Source of the DNA: Paenibacillus periandrae | Lineage (GTDB): Bacteria > Bacillota > Bacilli > Paenibacillales > NBRC-103111 | Assembly (NCBI RefSeq): GCF_022458865.1 | Contig: NZ_JAJNMU010000008.1 | Location: 62,001 to 126,000 of the forward strand | DNA: 64,000 nt | Reading direction: 5' to 3' | In this document: in pieces, positions 45,415 through 55,200 of the stretch | How positions within the stretch are numbered: position 1 is the first letter of the stretch | How the letters are laid out: each line of letters begins with the position of its first letter | Notes under the pieces: model-generated | The model's input: the letters and a program-made list of their open reading frames with translations, nothing else | What the model was told of the DNA's origin: nothing | Databases searched by the model: none | Made by a program: the position numbers and the translations under genes

Positions 45415-46668
45415 TTAAAATACTGATACAGCTTCAACTGCAAGCGTAGGTGGAATAAGCAACTCCATTTGGACAGATGGACGAAATTCTTCAAGCCCTG
45501 CTAAATTTTGAATGTTATAAGCGAAGCATCGTTCTTGTGTCCACTTCTGCTCTGGGTATGTTTCATCCATTTTGATGTGGCCATTCTCTGTAATGATTGT
45601 CTTATATCTCCGTCCCATTAATGGCCCTGTTGAGTCGCATTGAAAAATGTGACCCTTGAATATAAGTGGACTACTGCAGCCCAATATATGAAAGCATTGA
45701 TGTTCACCATACTTCTTCATGAGTGAATTGACGACGTTGTGCCTTTCTTCATCCTTCAAACTCAGAAGCCCTCCAATTGCGATAACATCAAAATCCCTGT
45801 CATCGCAAATCAATGCTTCAAGTGCAGATTCAGGAGACTGAGGGTGCCAGATTGGGATAGCCTTAATTCCGCGTTCATACAAATAATTTAAGTTGAACAT
45901 GGACTCCTCAGGATCTCCTGTTCGATCCAAATTAAAGCTATCAAAAAGTACGTCTTGGTGGCGTAGTATGAATTGTGCATAATCAGCTATTCGAACGGGG
46001 TCAACTGATTTACTTTCTAATTTCTGAAGATCAGATATCTGTTTGAACCAAGCCCCGGAGCCTTCTTGCAACTTCAGAATTTTATTTCCAACGGCTTCAA
46101 TTCGTTTTCGTAAGCGATGCATAGAATACTCTCCCGAGTCTAAAAGAACCTTCAATCCGAGCCTTTTTACATGATAAACCCACGTTTCATGAATATCGGT
46201 TCGGAGATTCCAATAGGAGAAAAGGACAAATCGACCTCCGTGCTGATGTATCATCTCAAGGTCTCCGGGCGAGCGTTCGCAACCGGCGACGAAAAATCTT
46301 GTCCCTTTTAGTACCAATCTAAGGATCTTATTTTTCCCGAGACTTCTTTTTATCCACGCAAAATCACTTACTTGAATAAATATCATGCGCAGCATTCCCA
46401 TGAGGAAGCTATTGAATTTATGGAATGACTCAAGCTTTTTGCGAGTAACAGTCCTACGATATAAAAAATACTCAATCGCCTTCCGTATTTTTTCTCTTGG
46501 AATTCGTATCACTTCCTTACTTTTTACCGTTTTGAAGAATACAAATCTATCAGTGATTTTTTCTATGAAGTTGGAATTCCCCATACCAGTAATTAACTTC
46601 ATTCCATATTTCGCTTTCCGAGCGAACAGTCGCTCATGTTCCAATGCTTTAAGTGTGTAGTAATTCAT
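45415..46668 (-). CDS. DpdA/tRNA-guanine-transglycosylase-like protein
   Basis: The 417-residue protein resembles DpdA, the TGT-like enzyme that inserts 7-deazaguanines into DNA. Supporting motifs are FFVAGCERSPGDLE, LLDSGEYS near residue 177 (compare DSGGFQ in TGT), FDSFNLDRTGDPEES, AIGGLLSLKDEE near 300 and HILGCSSP followed by CDSTGPLMGRRY, which would hold the nucleophilic Asp. The usual zinc ligands are not obvious. No preQ0-synthesis genes are in the window, so it would rely on host precursors. AGGAGG precedes ATG 46666-46668. Confidence 0.72.
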   Translation of the reverse strand: MNYYTLKALEHERLFARKAKYGMKLITGMGNSNFIEKITDRFVFFKTVKSKEVIRIPREKIRKAIEYFLYRRTVTRKKLESFHKFNSFLMGMLRMIFIQVSDFAWIKRSLGKNKILRLVLKGTRFFVAGCERSPGDLEMIHQHGGRFVLFSYWNLRTDIHETWVYHVKRLGLKVLLDSGEYSMHRLRKRIEAVGNKILKLQEGSGAWFKQISDLQKLESKSVDPVRIADYAQFILRHQDVLFDSFNLDRTGDPEESMFNLNYLYERGIKAIPIWHPQSPESALEALICDDRDFDVIAIGGLLSLKDEERHNVVNSLMKKYGEHQCFHILGCSSPLIFKGHIFQCDSTGPLMGRRYKTIITENGHIKMDETYPEQKWTQERCFAYNIQNLAGLEEFRPSVQMELLIPPTLAVEAVSVF

Positions 46669-46724
46669 TATTGTTCCTCCTAAAAAACTTGAAATATTTA
46701 TATTATTGGGATTCCAACTACTGG

Positions 46725-46925
46725 TTAGAGATTCAGGCTATGCGTGTAGAACTGCTCCGCAAAAATTAGAAGCATTTCAGTGCGCTCATCGGGTGAAAGA
46801 GATTCGATAATTCGAATTAATCCATCCAGATCTACGCGTTTAGCTTCCGATTCGGAACAATCGTTGAATAGACTGATCAAGTCAAAGTTCTTTTTTCTAA
46901 GTGCGATGAATTCAAAAAAATCCAT
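46725..46925 (-). CDS. Small hypothetical protein
   Basis: This 66-residue acidic helical protein is of unknown family (DFFEFIALRKKNFDL at the start). ATG 46923-46925 is preferred for AAAGGAG about 10 nt upstream. A very stable hairpin sits just before its SD. It is the first gene of the unit that includes the DpdA-like gene. Confidence 0.55.
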   Translation of the reverse strand: MDFFEFIALRKKNFDLISLFNDCSESEAKRVDLDGLIRIIESLSPDERTEMLLIFAEQFYTHSLNL

Positions 46926-46946
46926 AGGTATCATTCTCCTTTTCGC

Positions 46947-46984
46947 CCCCATATCAGGGGGAGTTAAATTCCCCTGATATGGGG
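46947..46984 (-). promoter_or_regulatory. Perfect 14-bp inverted repeat next to the 46925 RBS
   Basis: CCCCATATCAGGGG and CCCCTGATATGGGG form a 14-bp stem with a 10-nt loop. It ends a few bases before the SD of the 46925 gene and has no T-run behind it, so it is more likely a translational control or operator than a terminator. Confidence 0.55.
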
Positions 46985-47033
46985 TGAAAAAAAAGGGGGA
47001 ACTACATAAAAATCTCCTAAAAATACAAAGAAC

Positions 47034-47067
47034 CATAAAAATAAGAGCGGAGGATAGCTTCGCTCTT
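47034..47067 (-). terminator. Terminator after the primase gene
   Basis: AAGAGCG / CGCTCTT pairs on the minus strand, followed by ATTTTTATGG. Confidence 0.6.
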
Positions 47068-47122
47068 GTTCTCATGAAAGACGCTTCCGCCCTCCTCATT
47101 AATTAGAATTATCAAAAAAACA

Positions 47123-48436
47123 CTAGATCACAAACGGTAAACGTTCATTAGTTCTCAGATCGGTCACAACAGGAAGTTTGAAATTTAACAAAAGATCATC
47201 TAAACCTTTACCATCATTAGGATTCCAAGCCCAAAGCTCAGTTTGAATATCTTCTTGACTAATGAGCTCTTTACCGAAACTAACAAGTTGTTTAAAAACC
47301 TGTTCATTCTTTCCAGTTGGTTTATTTTCGTTGTAGAATGCATCAATATCATAAGCGATTGCTGCTTCCTTTACTCCCCATTTCCTGAGGAGTGGTACGA
47401 CATCACGAAAGTTACCTACTCCCGGAATGCCAATGACAATCATATTAAGTCGGTCTGAACAGATATAACTCTTATGTTCTCCTTCAATAAGAAGGACTTT
47501 TTTGATTAAATAGACATCGTTGAGTTCTGTTCCAGGCTCCCATGTGGCCATAAATTTTGAGGGAGCGACAATATTGATTGGTGCCCCTGATGGTGCCCCT
47601 CCCCTTCTTACGAACTTGCCTTCATTCATTGGTGCTGAAGAAAACCAAACGTATTTCTTCTTATCGTCGAAATTAGTTCTTACACGAAGCCTAATAATTC
47701 TACCCCTGTCGTCGCGTACAGGAATATAGTATTTCCCAATGGATGAAATTGACCAATACCAATCATTATCATCTTCCGCATTTCCATTTTGACGAAGGAA
47801 TTGTGTAAATCCAGGAACCCTATCAATCTGGTATCCTTCGGCTTGCAACGTGTCCACTATTTTCCTTACCTGATCCAATGTTTTGGGTATCGAACGGAGT
47901 CCTAATACCTCTATTTGTTCTCTTGAATACTGGCGTTTTGGACCAAGCCATTCTTCTAAATGTTCATTGAATACTGGACAAAGATCCAGAAACCTCCGAT
48001 ACGTTCGATCGCAAATATCTGGTGATGCTGCCGGGACTTCAATCATTTTAGGTTCATTCCTTGGTACATATGTTGGCCGTGATTCATCTTGCATAATAGA
48101 ACCATCTTTGTACTTAATAGGTATGCCCATAAGACTTGCAATGCCCTGAATAGACCGATAAAAATCTTTCTTGGGATCATAGCCATTAAACTGGGACCAA
48201 CTATAGAAAGTGATTGCATCGCCTCCCGCTCCGCATCCGCCTCCCCCGTAGCACGTGTATATCCCAGTACTGATTTTGATATACGTTTGGGGTGTTTTTT
48301 CTTGATGGTTAGGATTTGGACAACCAAGATTCCAATGTGTTCCTGCTCTCTTGATTTGAAAACCTAAAGTTTCTGCAACTTCTTTTACAGAGACCCTTCT
48401 AACTAAATCGACTGTTTCTTGAGATAACAACTTCAT
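47123..48436 (-). CDS. DnaG-like primase-family protein (CHC2 zinc finger and TOPRIM-like domain)
   Basis: This is a 437-residue protein. The N-terminal CHC2-type zinc finger shows CPNPNHQEKTP...YTCYGGGGCG (residues 39-70). The C-terminal half has a TOPRIM-like region (KKVLLIEGEHKSYIC, IVIGIPGVGNF, AIAYDIDAF with acidic residues). It probably primes replication of the element or acts in its transfer. It is shorter than host DnaG (about 600 residues) and lacks its helicase-binding end. GAGAGG precedes ATG 48434-48436. Class I leader 13 precedes it. Confidence 0.82.
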   Translation of the reverse strand: MKLLSQETVDLVRRVSVKEVAETLGFQIKRAGTHWNLGCPNPNHQEKTPQTYIKISTGIYTCYGGGGCGAGGDAITFYSWSQFNGYDPKKDFYRSIQGIASLMGIPIKYKDGSIMQDESRPTYVPRNEPKMIEVPAASPDICDRTYRRFLDLCPVFNEHLEEWLGPKRQYSREQIEVLGLRSIPKTLDQVRKIVDTLQAEGYQIDRVPGFTQFLRQNGNAEDDNDWYWSISSIGKYYIPVRDDRGRIIRLRVRTNFDDKKKYVWFSSAPMNEGKFVRRGGAPSGAPINIVAPSKFMATWEPGTELNDVYLIKKVLLIEGEHKSYICSDRLNMIVIGIPGVGNFRDVVPLLRKWGVKEAAIAYDIDAFYNENKPTGKNEQVFKQLVSFGKELISQEDIQTELWAWNPNDGKGLDDLLLNFKLPVVTDLRTNERLPFVI

Positions 48437-48483
48437 GTAGTTTCTTCCTCTCCGTTTTTTTTAGTAATGGGTCGTGAAAGAAG

Positions 48484-48604
48484 CCAAAAAAGGCCATTTA
48501 AAGTATCAACAATTCCCTTGTGAGGAGTTAATACCATAAATGGCCATTCTTAGCTTCAAAAGTTGGCTAAAACAAACAGTCCTTGTGCCGCATGGCGGGA
48601 CCTG
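48484..48604 (-). promoter_or_regulatory. Class I leader 13 (primase)
   Basis: Minus strand 48604-48577 folds as CAGGTCC-C-GCC-ATGC-GGC-ACA-AGGACTG. The terminator arms AATGGCCA / UGGCC with inner GGTATTA..TTAATACC are followed by six T, then a CACGACCCA variant of the shared tail. Confidence 0.85.
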
Positions 48605-48647
48605 ATCAATACACTTTGAATACAAAATTATTTTATCACACTCTAAA

Positions 48648-48699
48648 CAAAAAAAGAAGTGCTGCGTATAGGTTGGGTATCCACCTATACGGCACTTCT
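48648..48699 (-). terminator. Strong terminator of the NYN operon
   Basis: GAAGTGC..CGTATAGGT / ACCTATACG..GCACTTC pairs and is followed by seven T on the minus strand. Confidence 0.85.
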
Positions 48700-48713
48700 G
48701 TTCCGCGTGCGCG

Positions 48714-49265
48714 TTATGAAGCGTTGCTCCTTTCGATAATGTGGGATCTATCAATCAATCCGACAATAGATTCTAGTGTCACCACACCATCAGAGGACTC
48801 TTTTACAAGTCGAGCAGGCTGTCGTTCACTTATAATAGAAACGACTTTACAATGTCTTCTCGCTCTATCTATGGCTGGAATGAGATCACAATCACCCGAT
48901 AGTAGAAATATGATATCTGTATTATTCATAGACATATCTACCATGTCTAGTGCGATCTCGACATCAACACCCTTCTCTTGCCAGGAGTTTCCTATCGGTA
49001 AACACATTCCTCGATGGACATGAATCCCATCATACTCCAAAGATTTAAAAAACTTAATTCGATTCAAGTGCGCCTTTTCATTGCGATCCCTCGGTGGTAT
49101 GGCTCCATAGAAATGAAACCCCATTTCTACTCTCCCGTATTCACCTTCGAGAATTTGGGACAAACTCTGGTAAAATACTTTCCATGGTCGAATACCCTCG
49201 ATCCCCATAGCATGGAGTTGCCCCATAGCATTTATTTCATCAACAAGAATAGATGATTTAATCAT
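48714..49265 (-). CDS. NYN-domain (LabA/DUF88-like) protein, predicted ribonuclease fold
   Basis: The 183-residue protein has the NYN/PIN-like pattern: SILVDEINAM near the start, KGVDVEIALDMVD near residue 110, IFLLSGDCDLIPAI near 132 and VVSIISE. These carry the conserved acidic residues of the nuclease centre. Such proteins act on RNA or in quality control. Its start overlaps the stop of the 49262 gene (ATGA), so the two are coupled. They share class I leader 14. Confidence 0.85.
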   Translation of the reverse strand: MIKSSILVDEINAMGQLHAMGIEGIRPWKVFYQSLSQILEGEYGRVEMGFHFYGAIPPRDRNEKAHLNRIKFFKSLEYDGIHVHRGMCLPIGNSWQEKGVDVEIALDMVDMSMNNTDIIFLLSGDCDLIPAIDRARRHCKVVSIISERQPARLVKESSDGVVTLESIVGLIDRSHIIERSNAS

Positions 49266-49723
49266 ATAGCTACCTCTGGACTAAGATATTCAAGTTTCAA
49301 ATCATGTTGAAGAAAAACCATGGGGTCCAGTGTAAAATCTTCTAACCCCTTTCTTCTCTGCTTGTTCATAATGTTAAGTATCCAATAACCACCTGCATCG
49401 CAAGGTAGTGCCGTTACTCGATATTCCATGCTCTCTTTCAGTAAAAATCCGCTAGGATGTTCCTCAAAATGATTATGAAGAATAAGATCTTCCTTTGGAA
49501 CTATCCCCTCATAACAAAATCCTACTTGAATGTACTTTCCACCTATTAGGTGCTTAAGTTCTCTTAATTTTCTTGTTACGCTTTCAGCACTTACTCCACT
49601 CAAAGAACCAATTAATGCATTACCTATGTAGTTATGCCCCTTAAAGCTCCATCCATCTAAACTAAACCTTGGGCTAAAACGTTCTGCATCCATCATACGA
49701 ATTTGTACCAATGATAATTTCAT
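49262..49723 (-). CDS. Hypothetical protein coupled to the NYN gene
   Basis: This 153-residue protein is of unknown family, basic in the middle (SAESVTRKLRELKHLIGG) with a small domain around residues 30-70. ATG 49721-49723 is preferred for AGGAGG 9 nt upstream. It overlaps the NYN gene by 4 nt, so it is a likely partner. Confidence 0.6.
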   Translation of the reverse strand: MKLSLVQIRMMDAERFSPRFSLDGWSFKGHNYIGNALIGSLSGVSAESVTRKLRELKHLIGGKYIQVGFCYEGIVPKEDLILHNHFEEHPSGFLLKESMEYRVTALPCDAGGYWILNIMNKQRRKGLEDFTLDPMVFLQHDLKLEYLSPEVAI

Positions 49724-49760
49724 TTTTAACATTCCTCCTGATATTAAAGTATTAAAAAAC

Positions 49761-49865
49761 AAAAAAACCACCTACTGGGCGTGATTCAACCATGTTACAG
49801 GTTAAATAAGCATCAATAGATGGATTCATATAAAAGAAGTTCTTCCCAAGTCGCATGACGAGAAG
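49761..49865 (-). promoter_or_regulatory. Class I leader 14 (NYN operon)
   Basis: Minus strand 49865-49842 folds as CTTCTC-GUC-ATGC-GAC-UUG-GGAAG. The following T7 tract is preceded by a weak ACCTG/CAG..GGT pairing rather than a strong stem. The start is 38 nt beyond. Confidence 0.72.
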
Positions 49866-49929
49866 ATAAACAAAAATGGATTATAAGTTAACTATAGCAT
49901 AATCGAAGCTAAAAGGTAAATCTCAAGCA

Positions 49930-49959
49930 AAAATACCGAGGAAAATAATATCCTCGGTA
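49930..49959 (-). terminator. Terminator after the relaxase-like gene
   Basis: ACCGAGGA-TATTATT-TTCCTCGGT is followed by ATTTTTGC on the minus strand. Confidence 0.8.
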
Positions 49960-49979
49960 ACTACATTTTTTAATAAAAG

Positions 49980-51119
49980 TTAGTCCTCAAAATCATCGTC
50001 GGATGGGATTACCATTTGAGAAGACAAATATTCAGACGCAGTCATGCCGGGTGCTCCTGGCTGAAGAAACGCTATTGATTGTGCTTTTAGGCTTTTTTTA
50101 TCAACATCCCACACTAAAAACGTTTCCTTCCCCATACCTTGTATCAGTCGTTCATCAGTTGTGAACCGTACTTCAACGTTTGGCATTAATTCACGCGCCA
50201 CGTCTGCCAGAAAAGGAATTCTTGAGTCCCCGTCTGCAACTACAATCACACGTGCCGGTTTTTGAAATTCATTGACATGTTCAATCGCATTTTGCGTTTT
50301 TTGAAATCGGCTTTTGACTTTACTTACCCAATCCTTGCCCGATCGAACAGTTTCAACCCAGAATATCCGCATTTCTCCGGCATCTTTAATAACCTCGAAC
50401 ATTGCAGTCGGATGATGAATCAGACCATTTTTTAATCGAATAAGCGGATTTCTCTGCCATGAAATAAGGCGATCGATTCGATTTAACTCACAGTACAACT
50501 CTGCAGAGACCAAGTCATAGAAGAGTGGATTCATCTCTGGTCCGCGTCCTAATGGAACTTCAATTGGCTGAAACCAAAAATCCTCTTCAAGTTTACGCAT
50601 AAGAATTTTCCCTGCAGCTTCAGCGCCGATTTTCGTCAATGCATACACAAGTGGTTTCTTTCTTTCAGTCTTTAATGGACTAACCCAACTAAATGCACAT
50701 ATAATACCCGATCTACGGCATTTCTTTAAGAACTCGACGATTACACGATCATCATCGTTTTCCTTGAAGATCGCTCTGCGGATTTGGCTCCGCGTTGCAA
50801 TGCGAACTTTAGAAAGAAGAGTAAGAAGTTTAATCTCTCGTTCACTAAAGGTACCATCCGCAATTCTGTCTTCAAGCCAAAATCGACCATGACGTATTCC
50901 TTCAGATGGTTTGTGATAGTACATTGATGCATATGGATCTGAGAAGAATCCAAATAACTCACCATTTGGCAACAAATAATCCATGATATCGTTGGGGCAT
51001 AACGAATCTTTGTATGGATTTTCTTTTGCCATTGGTGGTGTAAGAAACAGTGAAGGTTTCTCCACTGATTCTTTACCACCATTTTTTGAATCTCCAAATT
51101 CAAATAATCCTTGTGACAT
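49980..51119 (-). CDS. Replication-relaxation family protein (candidate relaxase)
   Basis: The 379-residue protein fits the replication-relaxation family of Bacillota plasmids. A winged-helix region (IKLLTLLSKVRIATRSQIRR, VEFLKKCRRSGIICAF, LVYALTKIGAEAAGK) is followed by a nuclease-like region with conserved acidic and polar residues (LFYDLVSAELYCEL, FWVETVRSGKDWVSKV). It may nick at the transfer origin or start replication. It follows the S1-domain gene by 3 nt and lies next to the coupling protein gene, as expected for a relaxosome. Family assignment was made by eye. Confidence 0.55.
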   Translation of the reverse strand: MSQGLFEFGDSKNGGKESVEKPSLFLTPPMAKENPYKDSLCPNDIMDYLLPNGELFGFFSDPYASMYYHKPSEGIRHGRFWLEDRIADGTFSEREIKLLTLLSKVRIATRSQIRRAIFKENDDDRVIVEFLKKCRRSGIICAFSWVSPLKTERKKPLVYALTKIGAEAAGKILMRKLEEDFWFQPIEVPLGRGPEMNPLFYDLVSAELYCELNRIDRLISWQRNPLIRLKNGLIHHPTAMFEVIKDAGEMRIFWVETVRSGKDWVSKVKSRFQKTQNAIEHVNEFQKPARVIVVADGDSRIPFLADVARELMPNVEVRFTTDERLIQGMGKETFLVWDVDKKSLKAQSIAFLQPGAPGMTASEYLSSQMVIPSDDDFED

Positions 51120-51122
51120 TAA

Positions 51123-52061
51123 TTAACCTCGACTTGCTCCCCGACTACGCAGCCCAGAATTACCTGAATTACCAGAGTTCCTAAAGTTAGGATTGTTTGC
51201 CCCAATTTTCTTACTCCGAATTATCATGACTCCAAAAATACGTCGTGCAATTACGTCAATCGATCCGATTTTGACTTCGAATTCATCACCTGGTTTAAAC
51301 TGAATTCCTCTTGCTCCAGCAGGAAAATTTGCCAGCATGGAGAGTCCAGGCTCTAATTCTAAAAACATCCCTATGGTTGGGTGAATTCGTACTAATTTGC
51401 CTACATAGAACATGCGCTCTTTGTAGTTAGTGATGTTTTCCCAAGGGTCTTTATTGAGGATACGTGCGCTTACTTCTAACTTTCCTTCCAGCGAACCATT
51501 TTCAGGCTTTTCGAAGTTTAGGATTTTAACATCAATGCTTTCACCGATATTGTACACTTGCCGAAGATCATCATACAAACTGTAATCAACTTCAGACCGG
51601 TGCAATTTTACCTCCACACCCTCTACCAGTAGGTACAAATGATACGGGTCGATACCACGGATAAAAGACTCGTAAATTTGTCCTACCCTGGCTGTATTCC
51701 AAAATATGTTTGCCGAAATTTTAAGTGCCTCAATACGGTTAGCAACAAAAATGCCGGTCTTTTCGCCCTTCTCAATGATAAGTTCTTCAATAATAAATTC
51801 GAATGATTTACCTAAAAAATTGTGTACTCCCCTAAACTCGTAGTTGTCAATTTTATTCCGCGGCAAGTACCCATAAATACCCTGATAATTTAATTTTAAA
51901 CATTCCATTTTACTTCCCAATAATTCCAGTTCCTCCAGCCCGATCGCTTTTGCTACAAGAACACGTTTGCGATTTTTAGCATCCCGAAGGGCTGACCATG
52001 CTAGTACTTCACCATCAATTTCCTCTTCTTCAATAGCACTTGCACCAAGTCGTTTAACCAT
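51123..52061 (-). CDS. S1-domain RNA-binding protein
   Basis: The 312-residue protein has at least two S1-like folds. One lies at about residues 125-205 (VGQIYESFIRGIDPYHLYLL, GESIDVKILNF, KLEVSARIL) and another at about 220-290 (YVGKLVRIHPTIGMFLEL, PGDEFEVKIG). The tail is a GNSGNSG repeat plus basic residues. S1 folds bind RNA, so it could recognise the leader hairpins, although that is conjecture. ATG 52059-52061 has GGAAGGTG upstream. It is the first gene behind class II leader c. Confidence 0.72.
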   Translation of the reverse strand: MVKRLGASAIEEEEIDGEVLAWSALRDAKNRKRVLVAKAIGLEELELLGSKMECLKLNYQGIYGYLPRNKIDNYEFRGVHNFLGKSFEFIIEELIIEKGEKTGIFVANRIEALKISANIFWNTARVGQIYESFIRGIDPYHLYLLVEGVEVKLHRSEVDYSLYDDLRQVYNIGESIDVKILNFEKPENGSLEGKLEVSARILNKDPWENITNYKERMFYVGKLVRIHPTIGMFLELEPGLSMLANFPAGARGIQFKPGDEFEVKIGSIDVIARRIFGVMIIRSKKIGANNPNFRNSGNSGNSGLRSRGASRG

Positions 52062-52110
52062 GTAAAACACCTTCCTATTTGTCTATTTTTTAATAAAAGA
52101 TGGACGAAAA

Positions 52111-52168
52111 CGAAAAAGAGCACCTCTAAGTACGGGCAATTAACCCGTAGCTCAGAGGTGCTCCCTCT
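52111..52168 (-). promoter_or_regulatory. Class II leader of the S1/relaxase operon
   Basis: Minus strand 52168-52154 folds as AGAGG-GAGCA-CCTCT. The overlapping GAGCACCTCT pairs with the distal AGAGGTGCTC around ACGGG/CCCGT and is followed by TTTTTCG. The start is about 50 nt beyond. Confidence 0.8.
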
Positions 52169-52225
52169 TTCCATTCCATATGATGTATCTAACTCCATAT
52201 TATTGAGTTCTAAGCCAACTGTCAA

Positions 52226-55200
52226 CTAGATGTCATCATTCTCAATATCGATTCCTTTCAAAACCTTTCCACTAGCTATATTTTGTTGTGGCGACTTCGC
52301 TTTCACACTCTGATCGGGTTGTTGTACTGGAGAGATAACATTCCCAGGTTTTTCAGGGTCTGGGCCAACATTCATTTCTTCTCCCACATATTGCCCTGAT
52401 ACAACATCAGTCGCGATGAGATCATTGATATTCCACTCAGCAAGCGGTTTATCCTGATTATGGCCATTCGTTTGTATTGTTTGATTTTCTCCTTGTTCTC
52501 CCGTTACCGTTCTTACAAGCATCCCGATAACGGAATCAGTTATTTCATTAGGTTGAGAATAACTTTGGTTAGTATCTCTGATATGTGGAGCATCTGCACC
52601 AACGCCAGAATTAAAGCCGGTTAACTCACCCACATTCTCTTCACCTGAAGGGTGCGGTGAATCTGGCATTTGAGCCCAAACTATGTCATTTCTAGAATCT
52701 TCCTCCCATTTCTGATCTGACGCTATTATTGGTTCTGTTGTTTCTTCAACTACTTCCCTACCTTTCTGTTCAGCATCTTTCTCAATCCTTTCATCATTCA
52801 CTTCCGTTCTGACACGAAGTGCATTATGCTGCTGTTCAGTCTCACTCGCCTCGCCTGTCACTTCCGCTCTCACACGAATTTCACTGTGCTGCTGCTCTCC
52901 ATTTTGAACTTCTTCTTCAGACTCTCCAACTCTTTCTTGGAGCTTATTTTTTTCAGTTGTGAACAATTTATCTAGAGGATTAATTCTCTGAACGGTGTCG
53001 ATAGCAAGCTTTTGAATCCACTTCGTAGGGCTACCAACAGATTTGTATTTACTTGTCTCTAACTCCGCCTGACCAATTTTAATGAATCTCTTCAAAAATT
53101 TAGTTTCAGAAATGAATTTACCATATGCCTGAACAGGTACTTGAATAGCTCCATCTTCACCAACCAATTGAACAATGAAGTGTTTGAATTCCTGTTCCAA
53201 TATCTTCGTAGGTGTAAAGCGTGGTGCCAATTGTCTAGCCGTATTATAGCGGTACCCCAGTGTTGGATTCGGTTGACTCACCGGTGTCACTGATTCATTC
53301 ATACTTTCTTCAACTTCATACTCTTCACCGAACTGTTTACTGAAAAGTTCATTATCCGTTACTTCGCCTCGTCCGAATACAGTCTTGTTAGACGCATTAG
53401 ACATTATGGTGCGATCATAACCTCTTATGACTGATTCAAGCTGTCCCAGTGACTGAATCGCTATCAAGGTTCCAACTTTATAGGAACGCCCAAGGGTCAG
53501 CAACCTAACAAACGCTTCATTAATAAAAAGTGGAAATTCATCAATGTTAAAAAAAATAGGAAATCTTTCGAAACCTGACTCTTCACTTGGTCTTCGGAAT
53601 ACACTTGACTGGAACTGGCGAATAAAGAATTGCCCGAAGCTCATACTCAGCTCTTCTAATTCTCCCAGAGCTGTATTCACAAGAAGTACCCCGCCTTCAG
53701 CCAAAAACTTATCGATATCAAGAACTTCTTCACCATCTTTAGCAACCATTAATTGTGATAGCATAGCATTCATGCAAATATCATTGATGTACTTTTTTGC
53801 ACCCGTAATAAATTTGTCTTTTTTGTTTTCTACTACCTGTTTTCCCTCATATTTATGACCGTCTGGATAAAGCACTGGCATAATTCTATGTTCTTTGTCT
53901 TTCCATGTCTTAAACTCAATGACCTCATTCTCGAAATAGGAACATACTCGATCATATCGTTCCAATAGGACACGATTTTCTTCAGTCAAAGTAGGACTTT
54001 CTAAATTTCGTGTGATCCATGACCGAACCTCTTCTGTCATATCGGCTAAATAACGAGGATCTGAGTACATTCTTTGCATGTGTACAATCGAGAACATGTT
54101 ACCGTGACGAATTTTCCCAAGCATAGTGTAAAGGGATGCTGTCTCCGATTGTTGTCCTTTGAAAAATTCATCTTGATCTCCTGCAAGTGCATCAAGAACG
54201 CCCCGAAAGGTTTCTGCTGCTGTTTCCAAGGGGCCAACAAATGGGTTGAATTTTACAGAGCGAATAAGGTCCGTAGGGTCAATCACTTTGATCTTGCTTT
54301 CTGGTATTCCAAGTTTTTTGCAGAGATTCAAAACGTCTCGTATCAGATCTCCCTTTGGTTCGAGTACACATACACCGAGCTTACCTCCACGTGCGATACG
54401 AATCAAATCTTGTACAATACGTGTGAGAATCGTTGTGGATGTTTTACCAGTGCCTGTAGCCCCGTTAACAAGCTCATGAAGAAATCTATTTTCTTCAACC
54501 AATACAATTGGCTTATGAGTTGCTTTCTCCCAGCCAATAATAACATCTGCTTTTTTGGAACGCAGAGAGAACGATTGACTAGCCAGAAGAGAAAATTCCC
54601 ATTTGAAAAACATTTTCCTCAAATCTTCGTTCATGTGAAACTGTTTCATTAACAGGTAGGTGCCAGTAATAGAAATGAATACTGGGATACACATCAGAAT
54701 ATAACCAAAACTCGCCATGGAATTAATAACAAGATAAGCCTCATCTGACTTAATTCCTTCAAAAAAGTGAAACAAGTAATTTTCAACGTACCAAGCGAAT
54801 ATAGCGCAATAATGAACAATTAGTGCACAACCGTTTATTACGGCTGAAATAACACGACCCTTGCGGCTTTTCCAGTCAATATAAGTCGAATAGCCTTTCT
54901 TTATCGGCTGGGTGACCGTAGAATAAAACCAGGTAATGATAGGGAGGTTTAAGAATACTAAACACCACCAGGTCATATGCAAATCCAACCCAAAAAATGG
55001 GATATTCAAAATACTCGTCAAAAAGTGCGATGGATATGGTAATAATAACGATAGGAATCCCTCGACACTTCCCGATTTATGTTTCCATTGTGCTAGATAG
55101 ATAATCACTGCGGAGTAAGCAGTGACCAGGTTAACAATCATTAGAAGTGTAACGAATATGGTGTGAAAATAAGTTCGGTATATCTCCATTATACGTTCGC

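Noticed and set aside
54074..54652. Plus-strand ORF of 192 codons opposite virD4
   Set aside because: It lies antisense to the conserved ATPase core of virD4, lacks an SD and looks like a shadow frame.
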